This document shows, piece by piece, positions 55,275 through 62,557 of a stretch of 64,000 nt of DNA. Source of the stretch: JACVRW01 sp034664125 (GTDB taxonomy: Bacteria > Actinomycetota > Thermoleophilia > Solirubrobacterales > Thermoleophilaceae); contig JAXDIG010000041.1 of assembly GCA_034664125.1 (NCBI GenBank), positions 16,604-80,603 of the forward strand, written 5' to 3'. Numbering within the stretch: the first letter of the stretch is position 1; the number at the start of each line of letters is the position of its first letter. Made by a program: the position numbers and the translations under genes. A model generated the notes under the pieces. It had not been told where the DNA came from. It saw only the letters and a program-made list of their open reading frames with translations, and ran no database searches.

Positions 55275-56779
55275 TCAAGCAGGCCCCCAGCGTCGGGCGG
55301 ATCCTCACGATGGTGGCGTTCAGCCTGTCCTGCTTCGGGATCGTGCTGTTCCTGTGGCTCTCGTTCGGCGGGTCCGTGCCGCTGCGCCCGGAGGGCTACC
55401 GGGCAAACATCGCCTTCCCGGAGGCGACCCAGCTGGCCCAGGGCGCCGAGGTGCGCATCTCCGGCGTCAAGGTCGGCCGGGTGCGCGCGGTGGAGCCGAA
55501 CGAGCAGACCGGCCTGACCGACACGGTGGTCGAGATCGACTCGCGCTACGCGCCGATCCCCAAGGACACGCGCGCGATCCTGCGCCAGAAGACGCTGCTG
55601 GGGGAGACGTACGTCGAGCTGTCGCCGGGGTCGGCCGGCAAGGGGCCCAACGGACGCCTGGCCGACGGCGGCGACCTGCCTCAGGGCCAGGTCGCCGAAA
55701 CCGTGGAGCTCGATGAGATCCTGCGCACGTTCGACCCCGAGACGCGACGGCAGTTCTCGGTCTGGCTCGACCAGCAGGGACTGGCCGTGGGCGACAACGC
55801 CGAGGCGATCAACGACGCCCTCGCCAGCCTGACGCCCTTCGCCGAGCAGACCGACGAGGTCCTCAAGGTGCTGAACCACCAGAGCGCCGAGACGCGCAGC
55901 CTGGTGCGCGACACCGGCGAGGTGTTCGACGCGCTGACGGAGCGCCAGGGCCAGCTGCGCGACCTGATCGTGAACTCGAACCGGGTGTGGGAGGTGACCG
56001 CTCGCCGAGACGCCGAGCTGGCCGACACCTTCCGGGTGCTGCCGACGTTCCTGCGCGAAGGCCGGACCACCACGCGCCGCCTGACCGCGTTCGCGAAGGA
56101 CACCAACCCGCTGATCGACCAGCTGCGCCCCGCGGCGCGCCAGTTGTCGCCGGCGCTGGTCGACCTCGACAAGGTGGCGCCCGACCTGCGCGGCTTCTTC
56201 AAGGACCTCGATCCGCTCGTGCGCGTGTCGCGCCGCGGCCTGCCGGCCACGACCCGGGCGCTCAACAACACCCGCCCGCTGCTCCGGCGCGTCAGCCCCT
56301 TCCTGCGCCAGTTCACCCCGATCGTCGACTACCTCGGCCTCTACAGGCGCGAGATCGCAGCCTTCTTCGCCAACGACTCGGCGGTGACCCAGGCGACGGG
56401 CGCGGCGCAGAGCACCTCTACCCGCCTCCACTACCTGCGCACGCAGAACCCGACCAACCCCGAGATCATGGCGGGCTACCCGAGCCGGCTCGCGACCAAC
56501 CGCTCCAACCCGTACATCGCCCCGGGCGGCTACGAAAAGCTCCGCACCGAGGGACACCTGGAGGTCTTCAACGCCAACTCGTGCGGCACCACGCCGGTGC
56601 CCAGCGAGCCGGCTCCGCTCGACCCGTGGCTGCCGGCCAACCTGGTCGCCCTCGTCGGCTACTTCACCTTCGGCGGCACGCAGAACCGCAACGCGGCCCC
56701 GCCCTGCGACCCGCAGGCGCCGCTCGGGCAGATCCTCGGCCAGAGCGGGGACTACCCGCACCTGGAGCCGCTGCCCTAG
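55271..56779 (+). CDS. MCE (MlaD-domain) protein 6
   Basis: 502 residues from ATG 55271, 4-bp ATGA overlap. Membrane helix (LTMVAFSLSCFGIVLFLWLS), MCE domain (YRANIAFPEATQLAQGAEVR, ISGVKVGRVRAVEPNEQTG, LRQKTLLGETYVELSPGS), stalk (DTNPLIDQLRPAARQLSPAL, NTRPLLRRVSPFLRQFTPIV) and a C-terminal region with two Cys (NANSCGTTPVP, NAAPPCDPQAP). Last of the six; 39 bp before the MMPL-type gene. Confidence 0.92.
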   Translation: MIKQAPSVGRILTMVAFSLSCFGIVLFLWLSFGGSVPLRPEGYRANIAFPEATQLAQGAEVRISGVKVGRVRAVEPNEQTGLTDTVVEIDSRYAPIPKDTRAILRQKTLLGETYVELSPGSAGKGPNGRLADGGDLPQGQVAETVELDEILRTFDPETRRQFSVWLDQQGLAVGDNAEAINDALASLTPFAEQTDEVLKVLNHQSAETRSLVRDTGEVFDALTERQGQLRDLIVNSNRVWEVTARRDAELADTFRVLPTFLREGRTTTRRLTAFAKDTNPLIDQLRPAARQLSPALVDLDKVAPDLRGFFKDLDPLVRVSRRGLPATTRALNNTRPLLRRVSPFLRQFTPIVDYLGLYRREIAAFFANDSAVTQATGAAQSTSTRLHYLRTQNPTNPEIMAGYPSRLATNRSNPYIAPGGYEKLRTEGHLEVFNANSCGTTPVPSEPAPLDPWLPANLVALVGYFTFGGTQNRNAAPPCDPQAPLGQILGQSGDYPHLEPLP

Positions 56780-56805
56780 CGGGCCGCGCTCGCGCGGGCT
56801 TGGCC

Positions 56806-56811
56806 TAACCT
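56806..56811 (+). promoter_or_regulatory. -10 hexamer TAACCT before the MMPL gene
   Basis: TAACCT lies 7 nt before GTG 56819, in the 39-bp gap after MCE 6, and no Shine-Dalgarno precedes the GTG. The MMPL gene may thus have its own leaderless promoter in addition to operon read-through. Confidence 0.4.
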
Positions 56812-56818
56812 GACATTC

Positions 56819-59500
56819 GTGAGGGGGAACGCCTTCGCAGGCATCGTGGGGGCGGTCACGCGCCGCCCGCTGCTCGTGCTCGCCGTCACGGCGCTGCTGG
56901 CCCTGGGCGGGGCGGCGCTGGCGCTGCGCCTGGAGCCGAGCGCCGCGACCGACACGCTGGTGGACAGCGACTCGGACAGCTTCCAGGCGACCGAGCGCTT
57001 CAAGCAGGACTTCGGCGACGAGGCGGTCCTGGTGCTGGTGCGCGGCCCGCTGGAGAACACGCTGCTCACCGAGGACCTCGGCCGCGTGCTGCGCCTCGAG
57101 GGGTGTCTGTCGGGCAACGTGCCGGACACGAAGAAGGGGCTCGGCAGCCTGCCGCGCGTCTGCCGCGAGATCGCCGAACGCAAGCCCGCCAAGGTGGTGT
57201 TCGGCCCGGCCACGTTCATCAACACGGCGGTCAACGGGATCGTGGACGAGGTCGCGAAGCGCCAGGCGGCCAGCGAGCGCCAGGCTCGGAGCGCCGCCCA
57301 CGCCGCGCGCAAGCTCTCGCAGCGGCGCGGCGACTCGCCGGCAGAGCAGGAGCGCCTGGCTCGCGCGGCGGCCGAGGCGGTGTCTGCGCAGTTCACCCAG
57401 TACGTGCTCCAACTGGGCCTGCGCTACGGGATCACCGACATCCCGCGCATCGACGACCCCAACTTCGTGTCGGCGATGGTCTTCGACGGCGGCTCGGGCC
57501 AGCCGAACGTGCCCAAGGCCCGCTTCGCCTACCTGTTCCCCTCGCGCAACGCCGCCATGATCACGATCAGGCTCAAGCCGAACCTGGGCGACGCCGAGCG
57601 CCGGCGCGCCATCGAGCTGTTCAGGACGGCGACCGAGCAGCGGGCGTTCCGGCCGCAGGGCGGGGCGAAGTACATCGTCACGGGCGTGCCGGTGGTGAGC
57701 GAGGGGCTCGCCGACGCCGTTCAGAGCTCGATCTTCGTCCTGCTGGGCGCGGCCCTGCTCGTGATGGCGGCCACCCTTGCGCTCGTGTTCCGCACCAGGC
57801 TGCGCCTGCTGCCGCTGGCGCTGGCCCTGGCCGCCGCGGCGCTCACCTTCGGGGCCCTGTCGGTGGCCGGCGGCAGCCTGACGATGGCTTCGATCGCCGT
57901 GCTTCCGGTGCTGATCGGCTTGGCGGTCGACTACGCGATCCAGTTCCACGCCCGCTTCGACGAGCAGCGGGCGCGGGGCGGCGACGCGCGCGCGGCGGCC
58001 GGGGCCGCCGCCGCGGCGGGCGGCCCCACCATTCTCACCGCCGGCGTGGCCACCGCCGTCGGCTTCCTCGTGCTCCTGCTCTCCCCGATCCCGATGGTCC
58101 GCGGCTTCGGAGCCCTGCTGGTGGTCGGCATCGGGTTGGCGCTCGCGTGCGCGGTCTGCGCCGGCTTCGCGGCGCTGGTGCGCTTCGGCGGGCGTGACGG
58201 GGAGGCGGCGCCGCCGGCGCTCCCCCGCGTGCGCGCCCGGCTTGCGTCGGTCGGCGCCCACCGGCGCGTGGCCGACGCGCGTGAGTGGCTCGCCGACCGC
58301 TCGTGGCAGGCCCTCGGCGTGTCGCTGTCGCGGCCGCGCCGGGTGCTGGCGATCGCCCTGGCGCTGGCGCTCGCCGGCCTCGCCCTGGACACCCAGAGCA
58401 AGGTGACCTCCGACGTGCGCGAGCTCGTGCCGGCTGACCTGCCGGCGCTCGAGGACGTGAACGTGCTCCAGAGGGAAACCGGGGTGTCGGGCGAGATCGA
58501 CGTGACGGTGCGGGCCGACGACATCACTGACGCGAACGTGATCGCGTGGATGACGCGGTTTCAGGAGCGCGTGCTGCGTGCTCACGGCTATCGCGCCGGG
58601 AAGCGCTGCACCCAGGCCCGCAACGCGCCGGAGCTGTGCCCCGCGCTCTCCCTGCCCGACCTGTTCAGCGCCTCCGGCTCGGGGCAGGGCCAGGTGCGCC
58701 GCCTGCTCGACGCCGTGCCGCCCTACTTTTCCCAGGGCGTGATCACGCCCGACCGCAAGACCGCAAACCTGGCCTTCGGCATCCGCCTGATGCCGCTCGA
58801 CCGCCAGAAGCGCGTGGTCGACGACATCAAGCGCCGGCTCGACCCGCCGCCCGGGGTGGAGGCGAGCGTGGTCGGATTGCCGGTGCTCGCCGCCGAGGCG
58901 AACGCCGCGCTGTCGTCTCCGTGGCGCAGGGGCCTGTCGTTGGTGGCCGCTCTGGCGGGCGTCTTCGGAGTCCTGCTCGTGGTCCGCCGCTCGGTGCGCC
59001 ACGCGGCCATCCCGCTGATCCCGATCGCGCTCGCCACCGGCTGGTCGGGCGGGATGCTGTTCCTGCTCGGCCTGCTGCCGGGCCCGCTCGAAGTCGATCT
59101 CAACCCGATGTCGGTGACGCTCGGCGCCCTGGTGATCGCGATCTCCACGGAGTTCAGCGTGCTGCTCTCCTCGCGCTATCGCCAGGAGCGCGAGGGCGGC
59201 GCCGGCCCGGCGCGGGCGATCGAGCTGGCCTACGCGTCCACCGGCGCGGCCGTCCTTGCGTCGGGAGCGACGGCCATCGCGGGCTTCGCCGCCCTGATCG
59301 CCTCCGATATCCGCATGCTGCGCGACTTCGGCATCGTCACGGTCGTGGACCTGACCGTGTCGCTGCTGGGCGTGCTGCTGGTGCTGCCCGCGGCGCTGAT
59401 CTGGGCCGAGCAGCACGGGGCGTTCAGCACCCGCGACCTCGACCCGCGCCCGTACCTGAGAGCGCTGCGCGCGAGACGCGCGCACGCCGACGCGCCGTGA
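56819..59500 (+). CDS. MMPL/RND family lipid transporter
   Basis: 893 residues from GTG 56819. Two repeated halves of six membrane helices: helix 1 near residue 15 (RRPLLVLAVTALLALGGAAL), an external loop to about 300, helices 2-6 (300-460, with IAVLPVLIGLAVDYAIQFHARFDEQ in parts, GLAVDYAIQFH being the RND motif), helix 7 near 510, second loop, and helices 8-12 (700-880, LGALVIAISTEFSVLLSSRY). Related to MmpL and to HpnN-type hopanoid or lipid exporters. Beside the mce importer it may complete lipid traffic between membrane and cell surface (inference). Confidence 0.92.
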   Translation: MRGNAFAGIVGAVTRRPLLVLAVTALLALGGAALALRLEPSAATDTLVDSDSDSFQATERFKQDFGDEAVLVLVRGPLENTLLTEDLGRVLRLEGCLSGNVPDTKKGLGSLPRVCREIAERKPAKVVFGPATFINTAVNGIVDEVAKRQAASERQARSAAHAARKLSQRRGDSPAEQERLARAAAEAVSAQFTQYVLQLGLRYGITDIPRIDDPNFVSAMVFDGGSGQPNVPKARFAYLFPSRNAAMITIRLKPNLGDAERRRAIELFRTATEQRAFRPQGGAKYIVTGVPVVSEGLADAVQSSIFVLLGAALLVMAATLALVFRTRLRLLPLALALAAAALTFGALSVAGGSLTMASIAVLPVLIGLAVDYAIQFHARFDEQRARGGDARAAAGAAAAAGGPTILTAGVATAVGFLVLLLSPIPMVRGFGALLVVGIGLALACAVCAGFAALVRFGGRDGEAAPPALPRVRARLASVGAHRRVADAREWLADRSWQALGVSLSRPRRVLAIALALALAGLALDTQSKVTSDVRELVPADLPALEDVNVLQRETGVSGEIDVTVRADDITDANVIAWMTRFQERVLRAHGYRAGKRCTQARNAPELCPALSLPDLFSASGSGQGQVRRLLDAVPPYFSQGVITPDRKTANLAFGIRLMPLDRQKRVVDDIKRRLDPPPGVEASVVGLPVLAAEANAALSSPWRRGLSLVAALAGVFGVLLVVRRSVRHAAIPLIPIALATGWSGGMLFLLGLLPGPLEVDLNPMSVTLGALVIAISTEFSVLLSSRYRQEREGGAGPARAIELAYASTGAAVLASGATAIAGFAALIASDIRMLRDFGIVTVVDLTVSLLGVLLVLPAALIWAEQHGAFSTRDLDPRPYLRALRARRAHADAP

Positions 59501-60228
59501 CGGACGACCGCTTCGAGGACCTGGGCGGCGAGCAGCGCCGCGCCGACATCGGCGACCAGCTCGCCGAGCGTGACCGCACGCACCCCGAGCGGCCGCGGCG
59601 TCCCGATGTGCCCAGGCCGGGCAACAAGTACGCCTGGGCCGTCGGGATCGTGGCCGTCATGGGGCTCGGCATCCTGCTGTTCCTGCAGACGTTGCCCAAC
59701 GAGGGCAAGGGCTTCGAGGGCCCCAGGCACGGCTCGATCCTGAAGGCCTTCGCCGCCCCGTCGGTGTTCGGGCACCTGGAAGGGGACGCCAACGTGTGCC
59801 AGCGGCCGGACGAGTGCTCCAAGCAGATCGGCACCCGGCCGGCCTGCACGCTGCGCTCCGAGGAGGTGGTGAACGTGTGCGAGCTGCGCAAGCGGCCGCT
59901 CGTCCTGACGTTCATCTTCGATCGCGGCGCCGACTGCTATCCGCAGGTCGATCGGATCGAGCGGGTCATGCCCGACGTGCCGGGCGTCAACTTCGCGACG
60001 GTCTTCTTCACCCACAAGGATCGCGACCAGGTGCGCGCGCTCGTGCAGGAGCGCGGCTGGCGGCAACCGGTCGGCCTCGATCCGGACGGAGCCGTGGCCA
60101 ACCTCTACGGCGTGGGCGGCTGCCCGACGACCGTGTTCGCGCGCGCCGGCGGGAAGGTGGCCGCGACGAGGCTCGGCAACCTGACCGAGGACGAGCTGCG
60201 CCGCCTGGCCACGCGGATACAGCACTGA
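59497..60228 (+). CDS. membrane-anchored thioredoxin-like protein
   Basis: 243 residues from GTG 59497 (4-bp overlap with the MMPL stop). About 45 charged N-terminal residues inside, one membrane helix (WAVGIVAVMGLGILLFLQTL), then an external domain. The thioredoxin-fold elements are LVLTFIFDRGADCYPQVDRIERVM, with a single Cys where CxxC would be, VNFATVFFTHKDRDQVRALV, and GVGGCPTTVFARAGGKV, the cis-Pro loop preceded by another Cys. It could be a peroxiredoxin/TlpA-like reductase with distant Cys pairs; three more Cys (NVCQRP, ECSKQ, PACTL) precede the fold. Coupling to the MMPL gene suggests envelope redox or disulfide work for this locus. Confidence 0.75.
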   Translation: MTDDRFEDLGGEQRRADIGDQLAERDRTHPERPRRPDVPRPGNKYAWAVGIVAVMGLGILLFLQTLPNEGKGFEGPRHGSILKAFAAPSVFGHLEGDANVCQRPDECSKQIGTRPACTLRSEEVVNVCELRKRPLVLTFIFDRGADCYPQVDRIERVMPDVPGVNFATVFFTHKDRDQVRALVQERGWRQPVGLDPDGAVANLYGVGGCPTTVFARAGGKVAATRLGNLTEDELRRLATRIQH

Positions 60229-60860
60229 TGGACCTGCAGCTCGAGGAGGGGTGGGTCGAGGAGGAGCTGGCGGCGGACTTTCCCGAGCTCGGGCTCGTGC
60301 ACACGCCGCTGGACGCGCGCCCGCGCAAGAGCCCACCGGAGGTGAAGGAGCGCCTGAACAAGCTCGCCGACCGCTACACGGGCGGCAAGGTGGTTCACAT
60401 GCGCCAGGACGCGGTGCCGTGGGCCTACCGTGTGTTCTCGCGCCAGGTCGGGATCGACCCGGACACGGACCGCACGCCCGTCGAGCGGATCGCGCTGGAG
60501 CGCCTGCGCCACGGCGGCCTTAAGAGCGAGAACCTCGTGGACGACGCGCTGACCATCGCCATCGCGGAAACCGGAGTGCCGGTGTTCGCGCTCGACGCCG
60601 ACAAGATCATCGGGCCGCCGGGCCTGCGCCTGGCGCGCCCCGGCGAGCGGCTCGAGGGCGTGCGGCCGCTGTCCGCGCGGCAGCTGGTGGCCGCGGACGA
60701 AGCACGCCCGGTCGCGATCGTGCTCGGCGAGGTGGGCCATGACGCGGGGGTCACGTGGGACACCGAACGCATGAGGCTGTGCGCCCTGCGGGTGAAGGGA
60801 GTGCCGCCGATCGCTGTCGAGGAAGCGCTTTGGATCGCCGCCGAGACGCTTTACACTTGA
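60228..60860 (+). CDS. B3/B4 tRNA-binding domain protein
   Basis: 210 residues, one-base overlap with the preceding TGA. A free-standing B3/B4 domain of the phenylalanyl-tRNA synthetase beta chain type: FPELGLVHTPLDARPRKSPP, DAVPWAYRVFSRQVGIDPDT, RTPVERIALERLRHGG, ENLVDDALTIAIAETGVPVFALDA, LGEVGHDAGVTWDTERMRL and VEEALWIAAETLY (in parts). Such proteins are thought to edit misacylated tRNA or bind nucleotides; the exact role is unknown. Confidence 0.82.
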   Translation: MDLQLEEGWVEEELAADFPELGLVHTPLDARPRKSPPEVKERLNKLADRYTGGKVVHMRQDAVPWAYRVFSRQVGIDPDTDRTPVERIALERLRHGGLKSENLVDDALTIAIAETGVPVFALDADKIIGPPGLRLARPGERLEGVRPLSARQLVAADEARPVAIVLGEVGHDAGVTWDTERMRLCALRVKGVPPIAVEEALWIAAETLYT

Positions 60861-60863
60861 CGC

Positions 60864-61328
60864 GTGCTGCTGCAGCAAGCTCCGCCGGCAGTTCCGCGGA
60901 CGCTTCCGGATGAGCGCGCCGCGCGCCGGAATCTGCTCGACCAGGTCGCTCGCCTCGAGCAGGAGCTGGCGCAGCTGTTCTGCTCGATCTGGCCGCGCAA
61001 GGGTTTCTCACTCGGGGTGCCGGGCCTGGGCGGGCCGCGCCTGCTGTCGCTCGGCGAGCTCGAGCAGGTCCGCGACGAGCTCGCCGGCCGCGTGCAGCAC
61101 GCCCGGCGGGCACTGTCGGACCGCACCTACAGCGAGGAGCAGTACCGGCGCCTGATCGAGGAGATGCTGCTCGACCCCGCGGCCCACAAGTGGGTGTGCG
61201 TGGCAAACGAGGACATCGGGGAGCCCGGCTGCAAGCACTGGCACGTGCGCCCGCGCTGGAGCTTCATCGGCATGCTGATGGGCTGGTGGCGCGTCGTCGT
61301 CAGCTCCGGCTGCCCGTTAGCCACCTGA
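60864..61328 (+). CDS. conserved hypothetical protein
   Basis: 154 residues from GTG 60864, three bases after the previous stop. An N-terminal coiled-coil-like helix pair (RNLLDQVARLEQELAQLFCS, SLGELEQVRDELAGRVQHAR, YSEEQYRRLIEEMLLDPAAH) leads to a compact C-terminal motif: KWVCVANEDIGEPGCKHWHV, RPRWSFIGMLMGWWRVVVSSGCPL. The Cys/His spacing (C..GC.HW.V...GC) suggests metal binding. No named family recognised; it has the look of a lineage-specific conserved gene. Confidence 0.75.
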   Translation: MLLQQAPPAVPRTLPDERAARRNLLDQVARLEQELAQLFCSIWPRKGFSLGVPGLGGPRLLSLGELEQVRDELAGRVQHARRALSDRTYSEEQYRRLIEEMLLDPAAHKWVCVANEDIGEPGCKHWHVRPRWSFIGMLMGWWRVVVSSGCPLAT

Positions 61329-61329
61329 C

Positions 61330-61794
61330 ATGGGCCGCAGGAGCCGCAAGCGCGGCGGCGTGACGACACGGGCCGAGCGCGACGCGGCCCGGCGCGCGCC
61401 CGCGCCGCGCCGGCCCCCGGCCTCGGAGCGGCCATCTCCCCCGTGGGGCAGCTTCCCGCTGTCGGAGCTCGTGATCCTGATCGGCATCGTCGTGATGGTG
61501 TGGGGCTTCCTGAGCGGACGCGACGGGGGCAAGGAGCGCGTGGCGGCGGGGCTGATCCTCTCCTCGCTGGGCGGCGGTGAGCTGGCGCTGCGAGAGCACC
61601 TGGCCGGGTACCGCTCGCACTCGGCCCTGCTGGCCGGCGTCGCGGCGTTCGTCGTGGTCACCGCGCTGGCCCTGACGCTCGGGCCGGTGAAGGTCTGGGT
61701 GCTGCTGCTCGCCGGCGCGGCTGTCTTCGGCGGCGCGTTCTACGGCATGCGCGAGCTGTTCAAGCGCCGCTCCGGCGGGCTGGGCTTCCGCTAG
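61330..61794 (+). CDS. hypothetical membrane protein
   Basis: 154 residues, one base after the previous stop. A 40-residue basic, proline-rich N terminus (MGRRSRKRGG, RRAPAPRRPPASERPSPP) precedes three to four membrane helices (ELVILIGIVVMVWGFL, AALALTLGP region, VWVLLLAGAAVFGGAFYG) and a basic end. No family recognised. Last gene of the run that begins at the mce locus; a strong terminator follows. Confidence 0.72.
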   Translation: MGRRSRKRGGVTTRAERDAARRAPAPRRPPASERPSPPWGSFPLSELVILIGIVVMVWGFLSGRDGGKERVAAGLILSSLGGGELALREHLAGYRSHSALLAGVAAFVVVTALALTLGPVKVWVLLLAGAAVFGGAFYGMRELFKRRSGGLGFR

Positions 61795-61804
61795 CAGCGG
61801 GCGC

Positions 61805-61832
61805 GGCGGCCGGGTTGTTGGCCCCGGCCGCC
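61805..61832. terminator. bidirectional terminator hairpin
   Basis: GGCGGCCGGG (61805-61814) pairs perfectly with CCCGGCCGCC (61823-61832) around TTGTTGGC. It lies in the 54-bp gap between the convergent membrane-protein gene and mihF and can serve both. Confidence 0.7.
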
Positions 61833-61848
61833 CACCCACTCGGCACCG

Positions 61849-62244
61849 TCAGGCGGCGGAGAGCGCCGGTACGCGCGCCTCAGCGGCGACCGTCTCGGTG
61901 TCCTCCTCCACAGCTGTCGGAGCGTTCTTTGCGGTCAACACCGCCGCCAGCGCGAGGCGCTGGCGCTCCGTGAGCGTCCCGACCTGCTTGTTCTCGGGAA
62001 CGCCCAGGGAGACGAGTAACCGTCTGCAGCGAGTCCGGCCCCAGCGTTTCTGGCTCATCAGCAGGTCACTGATCGACATGCTGTGCGCCTGCCAGGGGCA
62101 GTTCAGCACGACCTCCGTTGCCGACAGCTCCCCCGCGGCGACTCTGCGCTTCATGCGAGCTCGCGCGAGCCGTACGCGATTCGCGTACTCGAGCGCGCGC
62201 AGATGCTGCTCTTGACCAGCGCTGACCGTGGCAGAGTTGCCCAT
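61849..62244 (-). CDS. mihF: integration host factor, actinobacterial type (mIHF)
   Basis: 131 residues from ATG 62244, with a strong GGGGAGG Shine-Dalgarno six bases upstream; the longer open frame to 62517 is not used. mIHF layout: basic first helix (RALEYANRVRLARARMKRRV), AAGELSATEVVLNCPWQAHS, MSISDLLMSQKRWGRTRCRR (the S13-like helix-two-turn-helix), LLVSLGVPENKQVGTLTERQRLAL. It binds and shapes DNA without strict sequence. About 25 residues longer than usual, the excess being an acidic C-terminal tail (AVEEDTETVAAEARV). Confidence 0.85.
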   Translation of the reverse strand: MGNSATVSAGQEQHLRALEYANRVRLARARMKRRVAAGELSATEVVLNCPWQAHSMSISDLLMSQKRWGRTRCRRLLVSLGVPENKQVGTLTERQRLALAAVLTAKNAPTAVEEDTETVAAEARVPALSAA

Positions 62245-62347
62245 CAGACCTCCCCGCACATCTAGTGCGTTCTCAAAAACGAATGCAGTTCCCCGTGGCC
62301 TCCCGGACGACGCTGAACCTGTTTGCGAGGATGGGGCCTCTGCAGGC

Positions 62348-62363
62348 GGTCGGGGACCCGACC
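62348..62363. other. GGTCGGG/CCCGACC hairpin in the mihF-pyk gap
   Basis: A perfect 7-bp inverted repeat (62348-62354 and 62357-62363) within the 313-bp divergent gap. It may be a leader structure of mihF (which would have an approximately 100-nt or longer leader) or part of a separate small transcript. Confidence 0.45.
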
Positions 62364-62432
62364 CGCCGCCAGCGCCAGTCCTCTCGCTCACTGGTGCAAA
62401 CCGTCGAAGGCCGGGCCAATCAAAGCCGCCCT

Positions 62433-62486
62433 GCCCGCAAGCGTCAACCGGACAAAGGGCCACCCGGTCGCTAAGAGCGGGCTTTT
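62433..62486 (+). ncRNA. structured element with terminator-like end upstream of pyk
   Basis: Three nested stems on the plus strand: GCCCGC (62433-62438) with GCGGGC (62477-62482), AGCG (62440-62443) with CGCT (62469-62472), and ACCGG (62447-62451) with CCGGT (62464-62468), followed by TTTT (62483-62486). A stem followed by a U-run is the rho-independent signature, rare in this GC-rich window. It ends 71 nt before pyk, so it may be a pyk leader attenuator or the 3' end of a small RNA started within the gap. No known riboswitch family recognised. Confidence 0.5.
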
Positions 62487-62557
62487 CGTGTGCCGCCGCT
62501 CCTTGATCATTTTTCACAAGCTTCGGGCGCCCCTACAGGTATGTTCCAGAGTGCCCC

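Noticed and set aside
55154..59485. 1443-codon open frame on the minus strand
   Set aside because: Antisense shadow of MCE 6 and the MMPL gene; no domain, biased composition.
62433..62486. tRNA gene
   Set aside because: The nested stems are a single long hairpin without D- or T-arm sequence and no CCA-type acceptor layout.
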